NCBI RefSeq assembly: GCF_001429065.1
Contig: NZ_LMIB01000020.1
Coordinates: 441-63,688 of the forward strand
DNA from: Sphingomonas sp. Root710
Lineage (GTDB): Bacteria; Pseudomonadota; Alphaproteobacteria; Sphingomonadales; Sphingomonadaceae
Length of the DNA: 63,248 nucleotides
Direction: 5' to 3'
Position numbers and translations under genes: made by a program. Shown here one piece after another: positions 27,311 to 36,589 of this stretch. The notes beneath the pieces are model-generated. The model saw nothing but the letters and a program-made list of their open reading frames with translations. It did no database searches and was not told where the DNA came from. Each line of letters starts with the position of its first letter. Within the stretch, counting starts at the first letter, position 1.

Positions 27311-28105
27311 TCAGTAGACTCCACGCGCGGCGGGGCTTTCGTCCGCGCTCTTCGGCTTGAAGGCGCGCGCCAGCGCTTCGGCGCCGCGCGCCAGCACGGT
27401 GATGTCGGTGCCGACCGCGACGAACGTCGCGCCCAGCTCAAGATAATGGCGGGCCAGCGCCTGATCGGCGATGAGAATCCCCGCCGCCTTGCCTACCGCC
27501 CGAATGCGGGCGATCCCATCCTCTATCGCCTGCTGAACATCCGCATGCGCGGGGTTGCCAAGATGCCCGAGCGCAGCAGCAAGATCCGACGGCCCCAGGA
27601 AAACACCATCGACCCCGTCGGTCGCGGCAATGTCATCGATGGTGGAGAGGCCGGCGAGTGATTCCACCTGCAGCAACAGGCATATCTCGTCGGCGGCATC
27701 CTGCAGATAGCCGCTTCGACGGTTCCATCGGCTGGCCCGACCTATCGCCGATCCCACCCCCCGGATGCCGTGCGGGGGATAGCGCGTCGAACGCACGAGC
27801 AGTTCGGCCTGCGCCCCGTTTTCCACCATCGGGACGAGCAGCGAGCGGGCACCGAGATCGAGCAGCTGCTTGATAATCACCGGATCGCCGATCGGCGGGC
27901 GCACGACTGCTTCGACCGGATAGGCAGCAACTGCCTGAAGCTGATCGAGGATCGACGGGATGTCGTTCGGCGCGTGTTCGGCATCGATCAGCAACCAGTC
28001 GAAGCCCGCGCCCGCGCAGATCTCCGCCGAATAGCGCGAAGCCAGTGCCTGCCAAAAGCCGATCTGCGGCCGACCGGCGGCGATCGCCTGCTTGAAAGCG
28101 TTCAA
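27311..28105 (-). CDS. HpcH/HpaI-family class II aldolase
   Basis: A 264-residue pyruvate aldolase, like 4-hydroxy-2-oxoheptanedioate aldolase. Typical parts: [53 protein letters not shown] with the metal Glu region, [11 protein letters not shown] and [13 protein letters not shown]. No ATG fits. The TTG at 28105 starts [20 protein letters not shown] and has AAGGA about nine bases upstream, matching family N-termini. It should cleave the hydrated ring-fission product to pyruvate and a semialdehyde. A second homologue lies at 36586-37356. Confidence 0.87.
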   Translation of the reverse strand: MNAFKQAIAAGRPQIGFWQALASRYSAEICAGAGFDWLLIDAEHAPNDIPSILDQLQAVAAYPVEAVVRPPIGDPVIIKQLLDLGARSLLVPMVENGAQAELLVRSTRYPPHGIRGVGSAIGRASRWNRRSGYLQDAADEICLLLQVESLAGLSTIDDIAATDGVDGVFLGPSDLAAALGHLGNPAHADVQQAIEDGIARIRAVGKAAGILIADQALARHYLELGATFVAVGTDITVLARGAEALARAFKPKSADESPAARGVY

Positions 28106-28128
28106 CGTCGGAATTCCTTGTGCATGGA

Positions 28129-28977
28129 TCAAGCGGTGAAGTGACAGGACACTCGGCCGAAGTTGCCGAAATCGCCGACGATGCGGCTGCCCGGCGGAGC
28201 CTCGACCGGCCGGATGAAGGATCCTGACAGGATGATCTGGCCCGGCTCGATGCGGGCGCCATAGGCCGCCAGCCGTGTGACCAGCCACGACACCGAGAGC
28301 AGCGGATCGTTGAGAACCCCTGCCCCCAGCCCCGTTTCTTCGACCTCGTCGTTCCGCGATACAATGGCGCCGATCCATCGTAGATCATGCGCACCGATGT
28401 CCCTCACCGGAGCTCCGAGGACAATGCCGCCATTAGCGGCATTGTCGGCGATCGTATCGAAGACCCGGCGGGCCTGGCCTGTCCGAGGATCTTTACGCGT
28501 TACCCGCGTATCGAGGATTTCGAGCGCCGGCGCGATATATTCGGTCGCCGCCAATATCTCGTCTGGCGACGGATCGGCGTTGTCCAGCGGCGTCTTCATC
28601 ACGAAGGCAATCTCGGCCTCGATCCGCGGTTGGATGAACCGGCCGGGCGGGATCTCCGCGCCGTCCTCGAAGACCATGCTGCGCAGGAGGACGCCCGAAT
28701 CCGGGATATCGATCGACAGCGCAGCCTGCATCGCCTTGGAGGTGAGGCCGATCTTCCAGCCGACGACCGGATCGCCATTCGCCTGCTGGAGCTTCACCCA
28801 GGCTGACTGTATCGCATAGGCATCGTCCAAGGTCATCGCCGGATGATCCTCGCTCAGCAAGGGGATCTGGACGTGCGTCCGCGCTGCGCCGTCGAGCGCC
28901 AAAGCCGCGGTAACAACCGCGTCGTCCGACAGCGTGACGCCTTTCGCGAGACCATCGATGCTGGCAGCGAGCGCCAT
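28129..28977 (-). CDS. 2-oxo-alkenoate hydratase (HpaH/MhpD family)
   Basis: A 282-residue hydratase adding water to a 2-oxo-4-enoate such as 2-oxohept-3-ene-1,7-dioate. Signatures: [37 protein letters not shown] (metal-binding acidic residues), [28 protein letters not shown] and [14 protein letters not shown]. It sits between the bicupin (4-bp gap) and the aldolase (23-bp gap), the normal order for hydratase then aldolase. It is one of four hydratase/decarboxylase-family genes in the window. Confidence 0.88.
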   Translation of the reverse strand: MALAASIDGLAKGVTLSDDAVVTAALALDGAARTHVQIPLLSEDHPAMTLDDAYAIQSAWVKLQQANGDPVVGWKIGLTSKAMQAALSIDIPDSGVLLRSMVFEDGAEIPPGRFIQPRIEAEIAFVMKTPLDNADPSPDEILAATEYIAPALEILDTRVTRKDPRTGQARRVFDTIADNAANGGIVLGAPVRDIGAHDLRWIGAIVSRNDEVEETGLGAGVLNDPLLSVSWLVTRLAAYGARIEPGQIILSGSFIRPVEAPPGSRIVGDFGNFGRVSCHFTA

Positions 28978-28981
28978 CGGA

Positions 28982-30076
28982 TCAGGCGACCGCAGCCGTG
29001 CGATTGGTGGCGAAACCCTGCTCTGTGCCGAGGAGGGCCGGCGGCTCCTTCAGGCTCTCCTGCCAGAGCAACGATTCCATCGCGATGTTGAGCGGCTGAT
29101 CCTGAATGGTGAGCTCATAGACCGGTTCGTCGAAAGACGCGTGATTATGCACCGCCCAGCCCGGCGCGGAGAGCATCAGGTCACCCGCCGCCCATTCATA
29201 GACCTTGCCTTCGACGGTCGACCGGCCGGATCCCGAGAAATAATAGTTTATCGCCGCCGACGAATGGCGGTGCGGCCGATCGACGATCTTGGGCGGACGC
29301 AGGGTCATCGTCGCGAAGAAATTGGGCGTCGTGCCGTTGGTGCGCCCCGTCATCGGATTATAGAGGAGGTACAGCCGGCGGCCGACATAGTCCTTGCCGA
29401 GCGCCTCGAGCTTGTCGAGGTGCTGCTTGACCTGACCCCAGGGCCAGTAGAGCGCGGGGCTCTGCACCGAGGGCGGATTGATTAGCGTTTCATATGGCAT
29501 CATCCATGCGCCCTCGTCGTTGAGCGGGAAGGTGCCGAAAGGATTGACCTTGCGCTCGTCGGCCTCGGCATGGCCGGTGGCGCTTTCGATCGCACGGACA
29601 GGCGGCACCGGGCTTTCCTCGATCACATGGATGTTCATCATGTCGAGCAACGCGCCGTTCGAATAGGTCAGCCGGACATAGAGATCGTCGCCTAGATTCT
29701 TGTGGCGGTAGATCCGCATCGACGGCGTGTTCCACACATCGAACAAGGATGTCCGCCGGCGCTCGCCGCTGATTTCGGTTTCTCCCGATCCGCGGATCAC
29801 GAAGTTCACCTGGGTCGAATTCTGGCGGAAGGTCGCGGTTTCCTCGCCGGGCAGGAGCACGTCGAGCGCCACTTCGATCCCCGGCGCCAGCCCCCGCGAC
29901 CGTTTGTTCGACGGATGAACGAAATAGGAGCGCCTGCGACCGTTGCCAGGACGCGGCAAGGCTGCAAGACGCTCGATCTCGCGATCGATCTGCGCCCGGG
30001 GAATAACGATCGGCTCCCATGCGGCGTCACGCTCGGGCAGCGAACCACTGGCATCGACAAAAACGGAATCGCTCAT
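28982..30076 (-). CDS. Bicupin ring-cleavage dioxygenase-like protein
   Basis: A 364-residue bicupin related to gentisate, 1-hydroxy-2-naphthoate and salicylate 1,2-dioxygenases. The N-terminal cupin lacks metal ligands (LLPGEETATFRQNSTQVN where HxH is expected). The C-terminal cupin has a full set: DRPHRHSSAAINYYFSGSG with HxH and APGWAVHNHA. This is the reverse of the gentisate dioxygenase at 5.7 kb. Followed by hydratase, aldolase and aldehyde dehydrogenase genes, it probably opens a monohydroxylated or amino-substituted aromatic acid to a 2-oxo-dienedioate. ATG 30076 is chosen for AAGGA seven bases upstream. Confidence 0.75.
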   Translation of the reverse strand: MSDSVFVDASGSLPERDAAWEPIVIPRAQIDREIERLAALPRPGNGRRRSYFVHPSNKRSRGLAPGIEVALDVLLPGEETATFRQNSTQVNFVIRGSGETEISGERRRTSLFDVWNTPSMRIYRHKNLGDDLYVRLTYSNGALLDMMNIHVIEESPVPPVRAIESATGHAEADERKVNPFGTFPLNDEGAWMMPYETLINPPSVQSPALYWPWGQVKQHLDKLEALGKDYVGRRLYLLYNPMTGRTNGTTPNFFATMTLRPPKIVDRPHRHSSAAINYYFSGSGRSTVEGKVYEWAAGDLMLSAPGWAVHNHASFDEPVYELTIQDQPLNIAMESLLWQESLKEPPALLGTEQGFATNRTAAVA

Positions 30077-30091
30077 CGGACAGTCCTTCAA

Positions 30092-31084
30092 TCAGTTACG
30101 CGTCAGGCGGGGCGCCACGCGGACGGGGCGGGATATCAGGCGGCCGAGCCCGGCGGATTGCGCGCGGCTCAGCACGGCGGAACCAAGAGACAAGTCCGAA
30201 ATACCCATTCCCATGGCCTTGAAGATCGTGAGGTCCGCGTCCGCCGGGCGTACGCCGTCCTCGGCAACGAGCGCATTCAGTGGACGCACCCGACCCCACG
30301 CCGCCGCATCATCCCCAAAGCCCTCGATCAATTCGCGTGACAATTTGCGCGCCTGCGGCACGCTGTCCGCCGCGATCAGGCCCGCGCGGTCCAGCAGAGC
30401 GGTATCGAACTCGGCGCGCTCGGGCGTGATCGCGCCAACGGCATTGATATGGACGCCGCGCGGCAGCATCGCCGACATCAAAAAGGGCGATGTCGCGCGC
30501 GTCGCGAGCGTCACGATCTCCGCCGCGTCGATGGCCTCTTCGAGGTTCGTCGCCGCGATCGCCTCGATCCCCAAGACATTTTCGACTGCCGCCGCGAGCT
30601 TTTCGCGCTTCTCGGGCGTCGGGCTCCATATCGCGACACGCTCCAGCGGCCGTACTGCCGCGACCGCGGCGACCTGCGCCAGGCTCTGCTTTCCGGCGCC
30701 GATCATCGCCATGCGCCGCGCCGACGGTTCCGCCATAAGCGCCGTGCCGACGCCACTGATCCCGCCCGTGCGCATCTGACCAAGCGCGAACGCCTCTATG
30801 ATGGCACGGACCGAACCATCATTAGCATCGATCATCACCAGAAGCGGCATCGCGCCTCCGGCGGTGTGGGCCCAGATCTTCGTGCCGGCCAGCCCCACCT
30901 GCCCGAACACCGCGCCGATGGCGTGCATCGTTGAATGGCCGTCCCAGACGATGTGCGTCTTGACCATGTTGGACGCCTGACCGGTCGCCTCCTCGCGCAG
31001 CCCCTCCGTCAAGGCCGCGATGGCTTCCGGAAGCGAGAGCAACGAGACCACGTCCTGCTCGGTGATCCAGAGAATATCGTTCAT
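30092..31084 (-). CDS. Ornithine cyclodeaminase/mu-crystallin-family NAD(P) protein
   Basis: A 330-residue member of the OCD/mu-crystallin family, which covers amino acid cyclodeaminases, alanine dehydrogenases and ketimine reductases. Visible: GTKIWAHTAGGAMPLLVMID substrate region, FALGQMRTGGISGVGTALMA, Rossmann motif MIGAGKQSLAQV and INAVGAITPERAEFD. In a ring-cleavage operon it could reduce or deaminate an imine intermediate. It overlaps the upstream gene by four bases (ATGA) and lies 15 bp before the bicupin gene. The substrate is unknown. Confidence 0.82.
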   Translation of the reverse strand: MNDILWITEQDVVSLLSLPEAIAALTEGLREEATGQASNMVKTHIVWDGHSTMHAIGAVFGQVGLAGTKIWAHTAGGAMPLLVMIDANDGSVRAIIEAFALGQMRTGGISGVGTALMAEPSARRMAMIGAGKQSLAQVAAVAAVRPLERVAIWSPTPEKREKLAAAVENVLGIEAIAATNLEEAIDAAEIVTLATRATSPFLMSAMLPRGVHINAVGAITPERAEFDTALLDRAGLIAADSVPQARKLSRELIEGFGDDAAAWGRVRPLNALVAEDGVRPADADLTIFKAMGMGISDLSLGSAVLSRAQSAGLGRLISRPVRVAPRLTRN

Positions 31085-31641
31085 TGGCCATCCACTCCCG
31101 CGAAGATCGACGGCACCGGTGGCGCGAGTTCCAATGTGTTCACGATCAGCGCATGGGTGAGATATCGGCCGATCAGGAACAGCAGCGCGATCGCCTGGTC
31201 CGCGCCGATGATATCGACGACCGATTCGAATTCGACCGCGACGTTCCTGCCGTGTTGGCGAACAGCTGCTATCAGAAAGCGCTGCACCGCCTGCTCGGTT
31301 TCGGACAGCAGCGGATGTGCATCGGGATCGAGCGCCTCGACAGCGGCCACCCATTCCGGTTCGAAGCCGAGCCGGACCGACAAGCGCTCATGCTGATGCC
31401 GTTCATAATTGTTCGTCGCCAGCGACGCGATCGTGAGGGCCCCGAGTTCGGTGATCTTGTCGGGCAGCGCCTTCTTCAGATTCTCGGTCATCTGCATGAA
31501 CGGGACGAGGATGGCCGGCTGATGGCCCGTGCACCGGAAAAATTCGCCCAAATATCCGAGGCGCTCGACCCGTGCCGACAGCAGCGCCTGCGCCTCGTTG
31601 CTCAACTCTTCGAAAGATAGTCGGGATATCTGTCTGGACAC
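31081..31641 (-). CDS. Carboxymuconolactone decarboxylase/AhpD-family protein
   Basis: A 186-residue all-helical protein of the CMD family. It has the pattern ALTIASLATNNYERHQHERLS and GADQAIALLFLIGRYLTHAL, but the redox CxxC of AhpD proteins is absent, so a decarboxylase or lyase role is more likely than peroxidase support. GTG at 31641 is the start, with GGAGG about nine bases upstream. It is the first gene of the minus operon, divergent from the MarR gene, so it is probably under MarR control. Confidence 0.78.
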   Translation of the reverse strand: MSRQISRLSFEELSNEAQALLSARVERLGYLGEFFRCTGHQPAILVPFMQMTENLKKALPDKITELGALTIASLATNNYERHQHERLSVRLGFEPEWVAAVEALDPDAHPLLSETEQAVQRFLIAAVRQHGRNVAVEFESVVDIIGADQAIALLFLIGRYLTHALIVNTLELAPPVPSIFAGVDGQ

Positions 31642-31854
31642 GGTTCACTGCCTCCTTGCGCATAGAGTGGCGGAGACAGCGTTCGCGGGGAAATATCTTA
31701 TCAGACCACCGGCAATATCAAGAAAGTATATCAATGAGGATCGGCGGGATGGCCCGATCTGCGACCGCTGATGGGAATCCGGGACGGCAATACCCGGACG
31801 ATATGACCATCAATCAAACTATGTATTTCCATTGCCGACGGCACCGCGCCTAAT
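31642..31854. other. Divergent promoter region between CMD gene and marR
   Basis: An AT-richer stretch without genes. It carries a 7-bp direct repeat ATATCAA at 31715-31721 and 31728-31734 (13-base period), which may be part of the CMD promoter or a regulator site, and ends at the inverted repeat 31855-31876. Confidence 0.5.
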
Positions 31855-31876
31855 TTTCGTTCGGTGGCGAACGAAA
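31855..31876. promoter_or_regulatory. Inverted-repeat operator for the MarR regulator
   Basis: A perfect 9-bp inverted repeat, TTTCGTTCG and CGAACGAAA, with a 4-bp spacer GTGG. MarR dimers bind such sites. It lies directly in front of the marR coding region, partly over its ribosome-binding site, in the divergent promoter of the two catabolic operons. Confidence 0.7.
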
Positions 31877-31886
31877 GGAAAACGGC

Positions 31887-32339
31887 CTGGACGACGATAA
31901 GCATGACACAGCCGGAGCTTGGGCAAAGCGTTATTATCTCGCCAGCCGGACAATGATCGAAGCGACGCTTAGGCCTTATGATCTGGGATCGACCCAATGG
32001 TATGTCCTGTATCAGTTGGCCAATCATGGGCCGACCGGTCAGCGTGAACTGGGATCATTGCTGCAGATCGAAAAGCCGACGCTGACCGAGGTGGTGAACG
32101 CCCTTGTCCGCAAGGGCCTCGTCAGGCGGCTCGTCGATCCGGCGGATCAACGACAGCGCATCCTCGAGCTGACGGCTTCGGGCCGGGCTCTGTGGACGAC
32201 ACTGCCCGATCCGATCGGCCTCATCCAGACGATTGCCTTCGAGGGGGTCGACGAGAGCGATCTCCTCACCATCAAGACCGTGCTCCGCGCCGCTACCGAA
32301 CGGATCACTCATCATGCACGCAAGGATAGTTCAAAATGA
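31887..32339 (+). CDS. MarR-family transcriptional regulator
   Basis: A winged-helix repressor. The first ATG is at 31953, but the frame upstream codes a good MarR first helix (GAWAKRYYLASRTMIEATLR) back to a CTG at 31887, which has AAGGAA about eight bases upstream. I therefore give the longer form with low certainty in the start. The DNA-binding wing is GQRELGSLLQIEKPTLTEVV then LVDPADQRQRILELTASG. It shares ATGA with the next gene. Aromatic-responsive MarR repressors often regulate divergent catabolic operons from a site like the one at 31855. Confidence 0.8.
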   Translation: MDDDKHDTAGAWAKRYYLASRTMIEATLRPYDLGSTQWYVLYQLANHGPTGQRELGSLLQIEKPTLTEVVNALVRKGLVRRLVDPADQRQRILELTASGRALWTTLPDPIGLIQTIAFEGVDESDLLTIKTVLRAATERITHHARKDSSK

Positions 32340-33151
32340 CGATTTTGGTCACCGGAGGAACCGGGCTTGTCGGATCCCGTCTGCTCAAGCGTTTCGCCGC
32401 CGCAGAGATTGATTGCCGCGCCCTGGTTCGCGCGGGCAAGGAGCTTCCCGCCGGCGCAGTTCCCGTCGAAGGCGATCTGCTGGATCCCGCCTCGCTGAAG
32501 AGCGCGGTCGAGGGCGTAACCGCCATCGTCCATCTCGCGGCAGTGCTGCGCACGCCGGAACCACAGGACATCTGGACCGCCAATCTCGACGGGACCCGCA
32601 ACCTGATCGAAGCCGCAAAGCAATATGCGCCGTCCTGCCGCTTCATCATGGCGAGCACGGGGCTGATCTACAATCGCGATACCCCCTACCCGGGACGCGA
32701 GGACAATGTGGCCGAGCCGCAGCTCGCCTATCCCGCCAGCAAGCTCGCAGCCGAGAATGCGCTGCGCGAGAGCGGGCTCAACTGGTCGATCCTCCGGCTG
32801 GGCTTTGTCTATGGCGAAGAGGACGGCCATCTGGAAGCGCTGCCCAAGCTGGCCGGCATGTTCAAATGGCACCCCGCGACGCGGATGAGCCTGATCCATC
32901 ACCGCGATATCGAAACGGCGGTCAACCTGGCGCTCGACGGAAAGATGGACAATCACATCGTCAACATCGTGGACGAAGCGCCGACCTCGATCCTTGAGGT
33001 CGCGACGATCGTCGGATTCACGATGGAGCCCTCGGGCGAACCGCTCGACAATCCGTGGTTCGGACATCTCGACGGCTCGCTCGCCCGCACCCTCGGCTTC
33101 CTACCAAAGGTCGCGACTGTGCATCAGGCGGCGCGGGAAGGCACGCTGTAG
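32336..33151 (+). CDS. NAD-dependent epimerase/dehydratase-family protein
   Basis: A 271-residue extended SDR. The N-terminal TILVTGGTGLVGSRLLKRF binds NAD(P), IVHLAAVLRTPEPQ follows, and the active site has FIMASTGLIYN and PQLAYPASKLAAE (Tyr-x3-Lys). Close to sugar epimerases and to reductases of small aromatic or terpenoid compounds. The 4-bp overlap with marR shows co-transcription, so a role in the same catabolic locus is likely, but no specific reaction can be assigned. Confidence 0.82.
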   Translation: MTILVTGGTGLVGSRLLKRFAAAEIDCRALVRAGKELPAGAVPVEGDLLDPASLKSAVEGVTAIVHLAAVLRTPEPQDIWTANLDGTRNLIEAAKQYAPSCRFIMASTGLIYNRDTPYPGREDNVAEPQLAYPASKLAAENALRESGLNWSILRLGFVYGEEDGHLEALPKLAGMFKWHPATRMSLIHHRDIETAVNLALDGKMDNHIVNIVDEAPTSILEVATIVGFTMEPSGEPLDNPWFGHLDGSLARTLGFLPKVATVHQAAREGTL

Positions 33152-33340
33152 TCGCTTCATGGCGTCGGCGGGCCGGTAGTCCGCCGCCGCATTGGGATGT
33201 CCGGGCATGATACCGGTCAATCCTGCCCCAAACCAATTCGCATTTCGTCAGACGCCGATGATGGCGGCCAGCCACGAGGCGGCTGCGGAGCGGCGCTTAG
33301 TGGCACGCACAGATGCGACCCGCAGCAAAGGAGAGCAACG
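33152..33340. other. Intergenic gap before aldehyde dehydrogenase
   Basis: This 189-bp gap between two same-strand genes holds no supported gene. It may contain a promoter for the operon from 33341; I see no clear operator. Confidence 0.4.
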
Positions 33341-34834
33341 ATGGAACTGACGCTCGAAAAGACCCGTGAAGCCGCCAGCCGGCTGAGCGCGGTTAAGACC
33401 TATGGACATTTCATCGATGGCGAATGGGTCGGGGGCAGCGATGGAACGACCATCGCGCTGGAAAACCCTGCCACGCGCGAGGTTCTCGCCCATATCCAGG
33501 CGGGAAGCGCAAGCGACGTCAATCGCGCGGTCGAGGCGGCGGCCAAGGCGCTGCCGAAATGGTCGTGCTCGTCCGCTCCGCAGCGGCAGGCTTTGCTGCG
33601 CGCGATCGCCCAGCGCATCCGCGAGCGGCAGTTCGACTATGCGATGATGGAGACGTTGAACAACGGCAAGCCGATCAGCGACGCCTTCAGCCATGACATC
33701 CCCGGTGCGGCAGGGCAATTCGACTATTTCGCGGGCACCGCCTTCCATATCTACGGGCAAACGCTCGATTTCGAGGACACGACCGTCATCGTGCATCGCG
33801 AGGCGATCGGCGTCGTCGCGCAGATCATTCCCTGGAACGTGCCGATGCTGATGGCGGCGGCGAAGCTGGCCCCCGCGCTTGCCGCAGGCTGCACGATCGT
33901 GCTGAAGCCAGCTGAAGTCGCCTGTCTTTCGGTGATGGCGTTCATCGAGGACATCGCCGATCTGTTGCCGCCGGGAGTCGTCAATGTGGTGGCGGGCCAT
34001 GGATCGGTGGTCGGGCAACCGCTCGTCTCGCACCCGCTAGTGCGCAAGGTGGCGTTCACGGGATCACGCCCGACCGCGCAGAAGATCATCGGCTATGCTG
34101 CGGCGAATATCATTCCGCAGACGATGGAACTCGGCGGCAAATCCGCCAATATCGTCTGTGACGATGCCGACATCGAGGCGGCCGCCCAGTCGGCCGCCAC
34201 AAGCACCATATTCAACAAGGGCGAAGTGTGCGTCGCCGGCAGCCGCGTGTTCGTTCATGAGAAGGTCGAGGACCAGTTCCTCGAAGCCTTTGCGCGCCGC
34301 CTGGCCGCAGTGCGCCAGGGCGATCCGGTCGATCCCGAAACCCAGCTCGGCGCGATGGCGTCAAAGGCGCAGTTCGACAAGGTCAGCGGCTATCTGGAGC
34401 TGGGCCCGCAGGAAGGCGCGCGCGCTTTCTTCGGCGGAAAGGCCGCGCAGGTTGAAGGGCTGAGCGACGGTTATTTCATCGAGCCGACGATCTTTACCGA
34501 TGTCCGCAACGACATGCGGATTGCACAGGAGGAGATTTTCGGACCCGTCACCTCGGTCATCCGCTGGCGCGACGAGGACGAGATGCTGAAGTTGGTCAAC
34601 GGCGTCGAATATGGCCTGGCCGGGGGTCTGTGGACCCAAAACCTGACCCGCGCCCACCGCATGACGCGCGCGATGGAGACGGGGCTCATCTGGGTCAACC
34701 GCTACTTCAACTTCAAGCCGGGCATTCCCAGCGGCGGTTACAAGCAAAGCGGATTCGGCCGGGAACTCTGCCTCGCGACGCTGGACCATTACACCGTCAC
34801 CAAGTCGGTGGTCATCAACCTCAACACCAATTGA
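33341..34834 (+). CDS. Aldehyde dehydrogenase
   Basis: A 497-residue ALDH of the betaine-aldehyde/aromatic-aldehyde type: VVAQIIPWNVPMLMAAAKLA, GSRPTAQKIIG, TMELGGKSANIV (base Glu), NKGEVCVAGSRVF (Cys) and EEIFGPVTSVI. The ATG at 33341 has GGAGAG about nine bases upstream; an open frame reaching back to 33197 is not needed. It lies 14 bp before the intradiol dioxygenase gene. It may oxidise a semialdehyde from the downstream aldolase or an aromatic aldehyde feeding the pathway. Confidence 0.9.
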   Translation: MELTLEKTREAASRLSAVKTYGHFIDGEWVGGSDGTTIALENPATREVLAHIQAGSASDVNRAVEAAAKALPKWSCSSAPQRQALLRAIAQRIRERQFDYAMMETLNNGKPISDAFSHDIPGAAGQFDYFAGTAFHIYGQTLDFEDTTVIVHREAIGVVAQIIPWNVPMLMAAAKLAPALAAGCTIVLKPAEVACLSVMAFIEDIADLLPPGVVNVVAGHGSVVGQPLVSHPLVRKVAFTGSRPTAQKIIGYAAANIIPQTMELGGKSANIVCDDADIEAAAQSAATSTIFNKGEVCVAGSRVFVHEKVEDQFLEAFARRLAAVRQGDPVDPETQLGAMASKAQFDKVSGYLELGPQEGARAFFGGKAAQVEGLSDGYFIEPTIFTDVRNDMRIAQEEIFGPVTSVIRWRDEDEMLKLVNGVEYGLAGGLWTQNLTRAHRMTRAMETGLIWVNRYFNFKPGIPSGGYKQSGFGRELCLATLDHYTVTKSVVINLNTN

Positions 34835-34848
34835 GCAGGGGCGCGGAG

Positions 34849-35784
34849 ATGGCAACGCATCCCGAAGCAGGCGCGTCATCCGGGCGTGACGCCATGATCA
34901 GGCATGAAAGCGACGTCACGCCGGCGGTGCTCGCGGTGATGCGCAATACCGCCGACCCGCGCCTGCGCGAGATCATGATGTCCCTGGTCGAGCATCTCCA
35001 TGGCTTCGTCCGCGACGTGAAGCTCACCGAGGCGGAATTCCGCATGGCGACCTCGTTGATCAACCAGATCGGCAAGCAGAGCAGCGACACGCATAACGAA
35101 GCCGTTCTCATGGCGGGCTCGCTGGGTGTGTCGTCGCTCGTCTGCCTGTTGAACAATGGCGACATGGGCCGGGAGGAGACGTCGCAGAACCTGCTCGGCC
35201 CCTTCTGGCGCATGCACTCGCCGCATACGCCGAACGGCGGCTCGATCGTCCGCTCCGCAACGCCGGGGCAGCCGCTGTTCGTGTCAGGCTGCGTGACCGA
35301 CGCGGCAGGCCAGCCCATAGCGGCTGCCGAAGTCGATATCTGGCACGCATCGCCCGAAGGCTTTTACGAGAATCAAGATCCTTCGCAGGCGGACATGAAC
35401 CTGCGCGGCAAGTTCACCACAGACGCCGATGGCCGCTTCGCCTTCAGCTCGATCAAGATGAGCGGCTATCCGATACCGACCGATGGCGTGGTCGGCCGGC
35501 TTCTCGCCGCGCAGGATCGCCATCCCTATCGCCCGGCCCATCTGCACGCGCTGATCGCCAGGCCCGGCTACAAGGTGCTGATCAGCCAGATCTACGATCC
35601 GGACGATCCCTATCTCACGAGCGACGTGCAGTTCGGCGTCACCGAGCGGACGATGGGGGAATATGTGCGCCACGACGAGCCGCATCCCGCGAATCCGACG
35701 ATCCCCAGCCCCTGGTATTCGCTGACCTACAACTTCGTAATGGAGCGGGGCGATCCCGTCCTGCCCCAACCGCCTATCAAGTGA
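34849..35784 (+). CDS. Intradiol ring-cleavage dioxygenase (hydroxyquinol/catechol 1,2-dioxygenase type)
   Basis: A 311-residue Fe(III) dioxygenase cleaving between two hydroxyl groups. The N-terminal helical dimer domain ends near residue 110, and the barrel contains the four iron ligands: Tyr173 (EGFYENQD), Tyr207 (SGYPIPTDG), His231 and His233 (YRPAHLHALI). Length and the N-terminal domain match hydroxyquinol 1,2-dioxygenases. Unusually, it is followed by hydratase and aldolase genes rather than maleylacetate reductase or cycloisomerase, so the product route is unclear. Confidence 0.88.
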   Translation: MATHPEAGASSGRDAMIRHESDVTPAVLAVMRNTADPRLREIMMSLVEHLHGFVRDVKLTEAEFRMATSLINQIGKQSSDTHNEAVLMAGSLGVSSLVCLLNNGDMGREETSQNLLGPFWRMHSPHTPNGGSIVRSATPGQPLFVSGCVTDAAGQPIAAAEVDIWHASPEGFYENQDPSQADMNLRGKFTTDADGRFAFSSIKMSGYPIPTDGVVGRLLAAQDRHPYRPAHLHALIARPGYKVLISQIYDPDDPYLTSDVQFGVTERTMGEYVRHDEPHPANPTIPSPWYSLTYNFVMERGDPVLPQPPIK

Positions 35785-35806
35785 GCCCCCGGAGCCATCG
35801 AAAACC

Positions 35807-36589
35807 ATGCTGACCGACGCCCAACTTCAGCAAGCCGCCGCCGCAATCATCGAAGCGGAGACCAGCAAGCGACCCACGCCGCAGCTGTCGCGCCTCTTCC
35901 CCGAAATGGAGATCGAGGACGCATACCGTGTGCAGGATATCTGGGCGGAAGCGCGATTTGCCAAAGGCGCGCGGCTGGTGGGCCACAAGATCGGCCTCAC
36001 CAGCCGCGCGATGCAGCTCGCGTCGAAGATGACCGAGCCGGATTATGGCCGCATCCTCGACGACGCTTTCTACAATGACGGGGCGGCAGTCTGCGCCGCG
36101 GATTTCATCAAGCCGCGCCTCGAAGTCGAGCTCGCCTTCATCATGGGGGAGGATCTCGCCGGGCCGGGCAAGCGCATCTACGACGTGATGCGGGCGACCG
36201 AAGCCATCGTGCCTGCGCTGGAGATCATTGACTATCGCACCGAGGTTCCGCGCGCGATCGTCGACACGATCGCGGACAATGCAGCCTTTGGCGCCATAGT
36301 AGTGGGTGGCCGACCAGTTCGGCCATATGACATCGACGTGCGCTGGATCGGCGCCACGCTCTCAAAAAATGGCATAATTGAGGAAAGCGGTGTATCCGCT
36401 GCTGTCATGGGACACCCGGCGGCCGGTATCGCTTGGCTCGTGGACAAGCTGCACGCAGTGGGCTCCGGACTGGAAAGAGGTCAAATTGTTCTGAGCGGGT
36501 CGTTCACGCGGCCGGTGGACATTGTCGCAGGCGATGTTTTGCAGGCCGATTATGGCCCGCTCGGCGCCATTGGCGTCTCCTTCCGATGA
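35807..36589 (+). CDS. 2-oxo-alkenoate hydratase (HpaH/MhpD family)
   Basis: A 260-residue hydratase: [63 protein letters not shown] and RGQIVLSGSFTRPVD. Paralogue of the gene at 28129-28977. It overlaps the next gene by four bases. The last third of the gene, from about 36290, looks richer in A/T at third positions than the first part, hinting at a recombination join inside the gene. Confidence 0.88.
   Translation: MLTDAQLQQAAAAIIEAETSKRPTPQLSRLFPEMEIEDAYRVQDIWAEARFAKGARLVGHKIGLTSRAMQLASKMTEPDYGRILDDAFYNDGAAVCAADFIKPRLEVELAFIMGEDLAGPGKRIYDVMRATEAIVPALEIIDYRTEVPRAIVDTIADNAAFGAIVVGGRPVRPYDIDVRWIGATLSKNGIIEESGVSAAVMGHPAAGIAWLVDKLHAVGSGLERGQIVLSGSFTRPVDIVAGDVLQADYGPLGAIGVSFR

Noticed and set aside
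28105-28378. HpaI aldolase starting at 28378 inside the hydratase gene
   Set aside because: It would overlap the hydratase by 250 bp with Arg-rich shadow sequence; the TTG at 28105 has a ribosome-binding site and matches family starts.
33197-33340. N-terminal extension of the aldehyde dehydrogenase
   Set aside because: The added 48 residues are non-conserved in appearance, and an in-frame ATG with a good ribosome-binding site follows.
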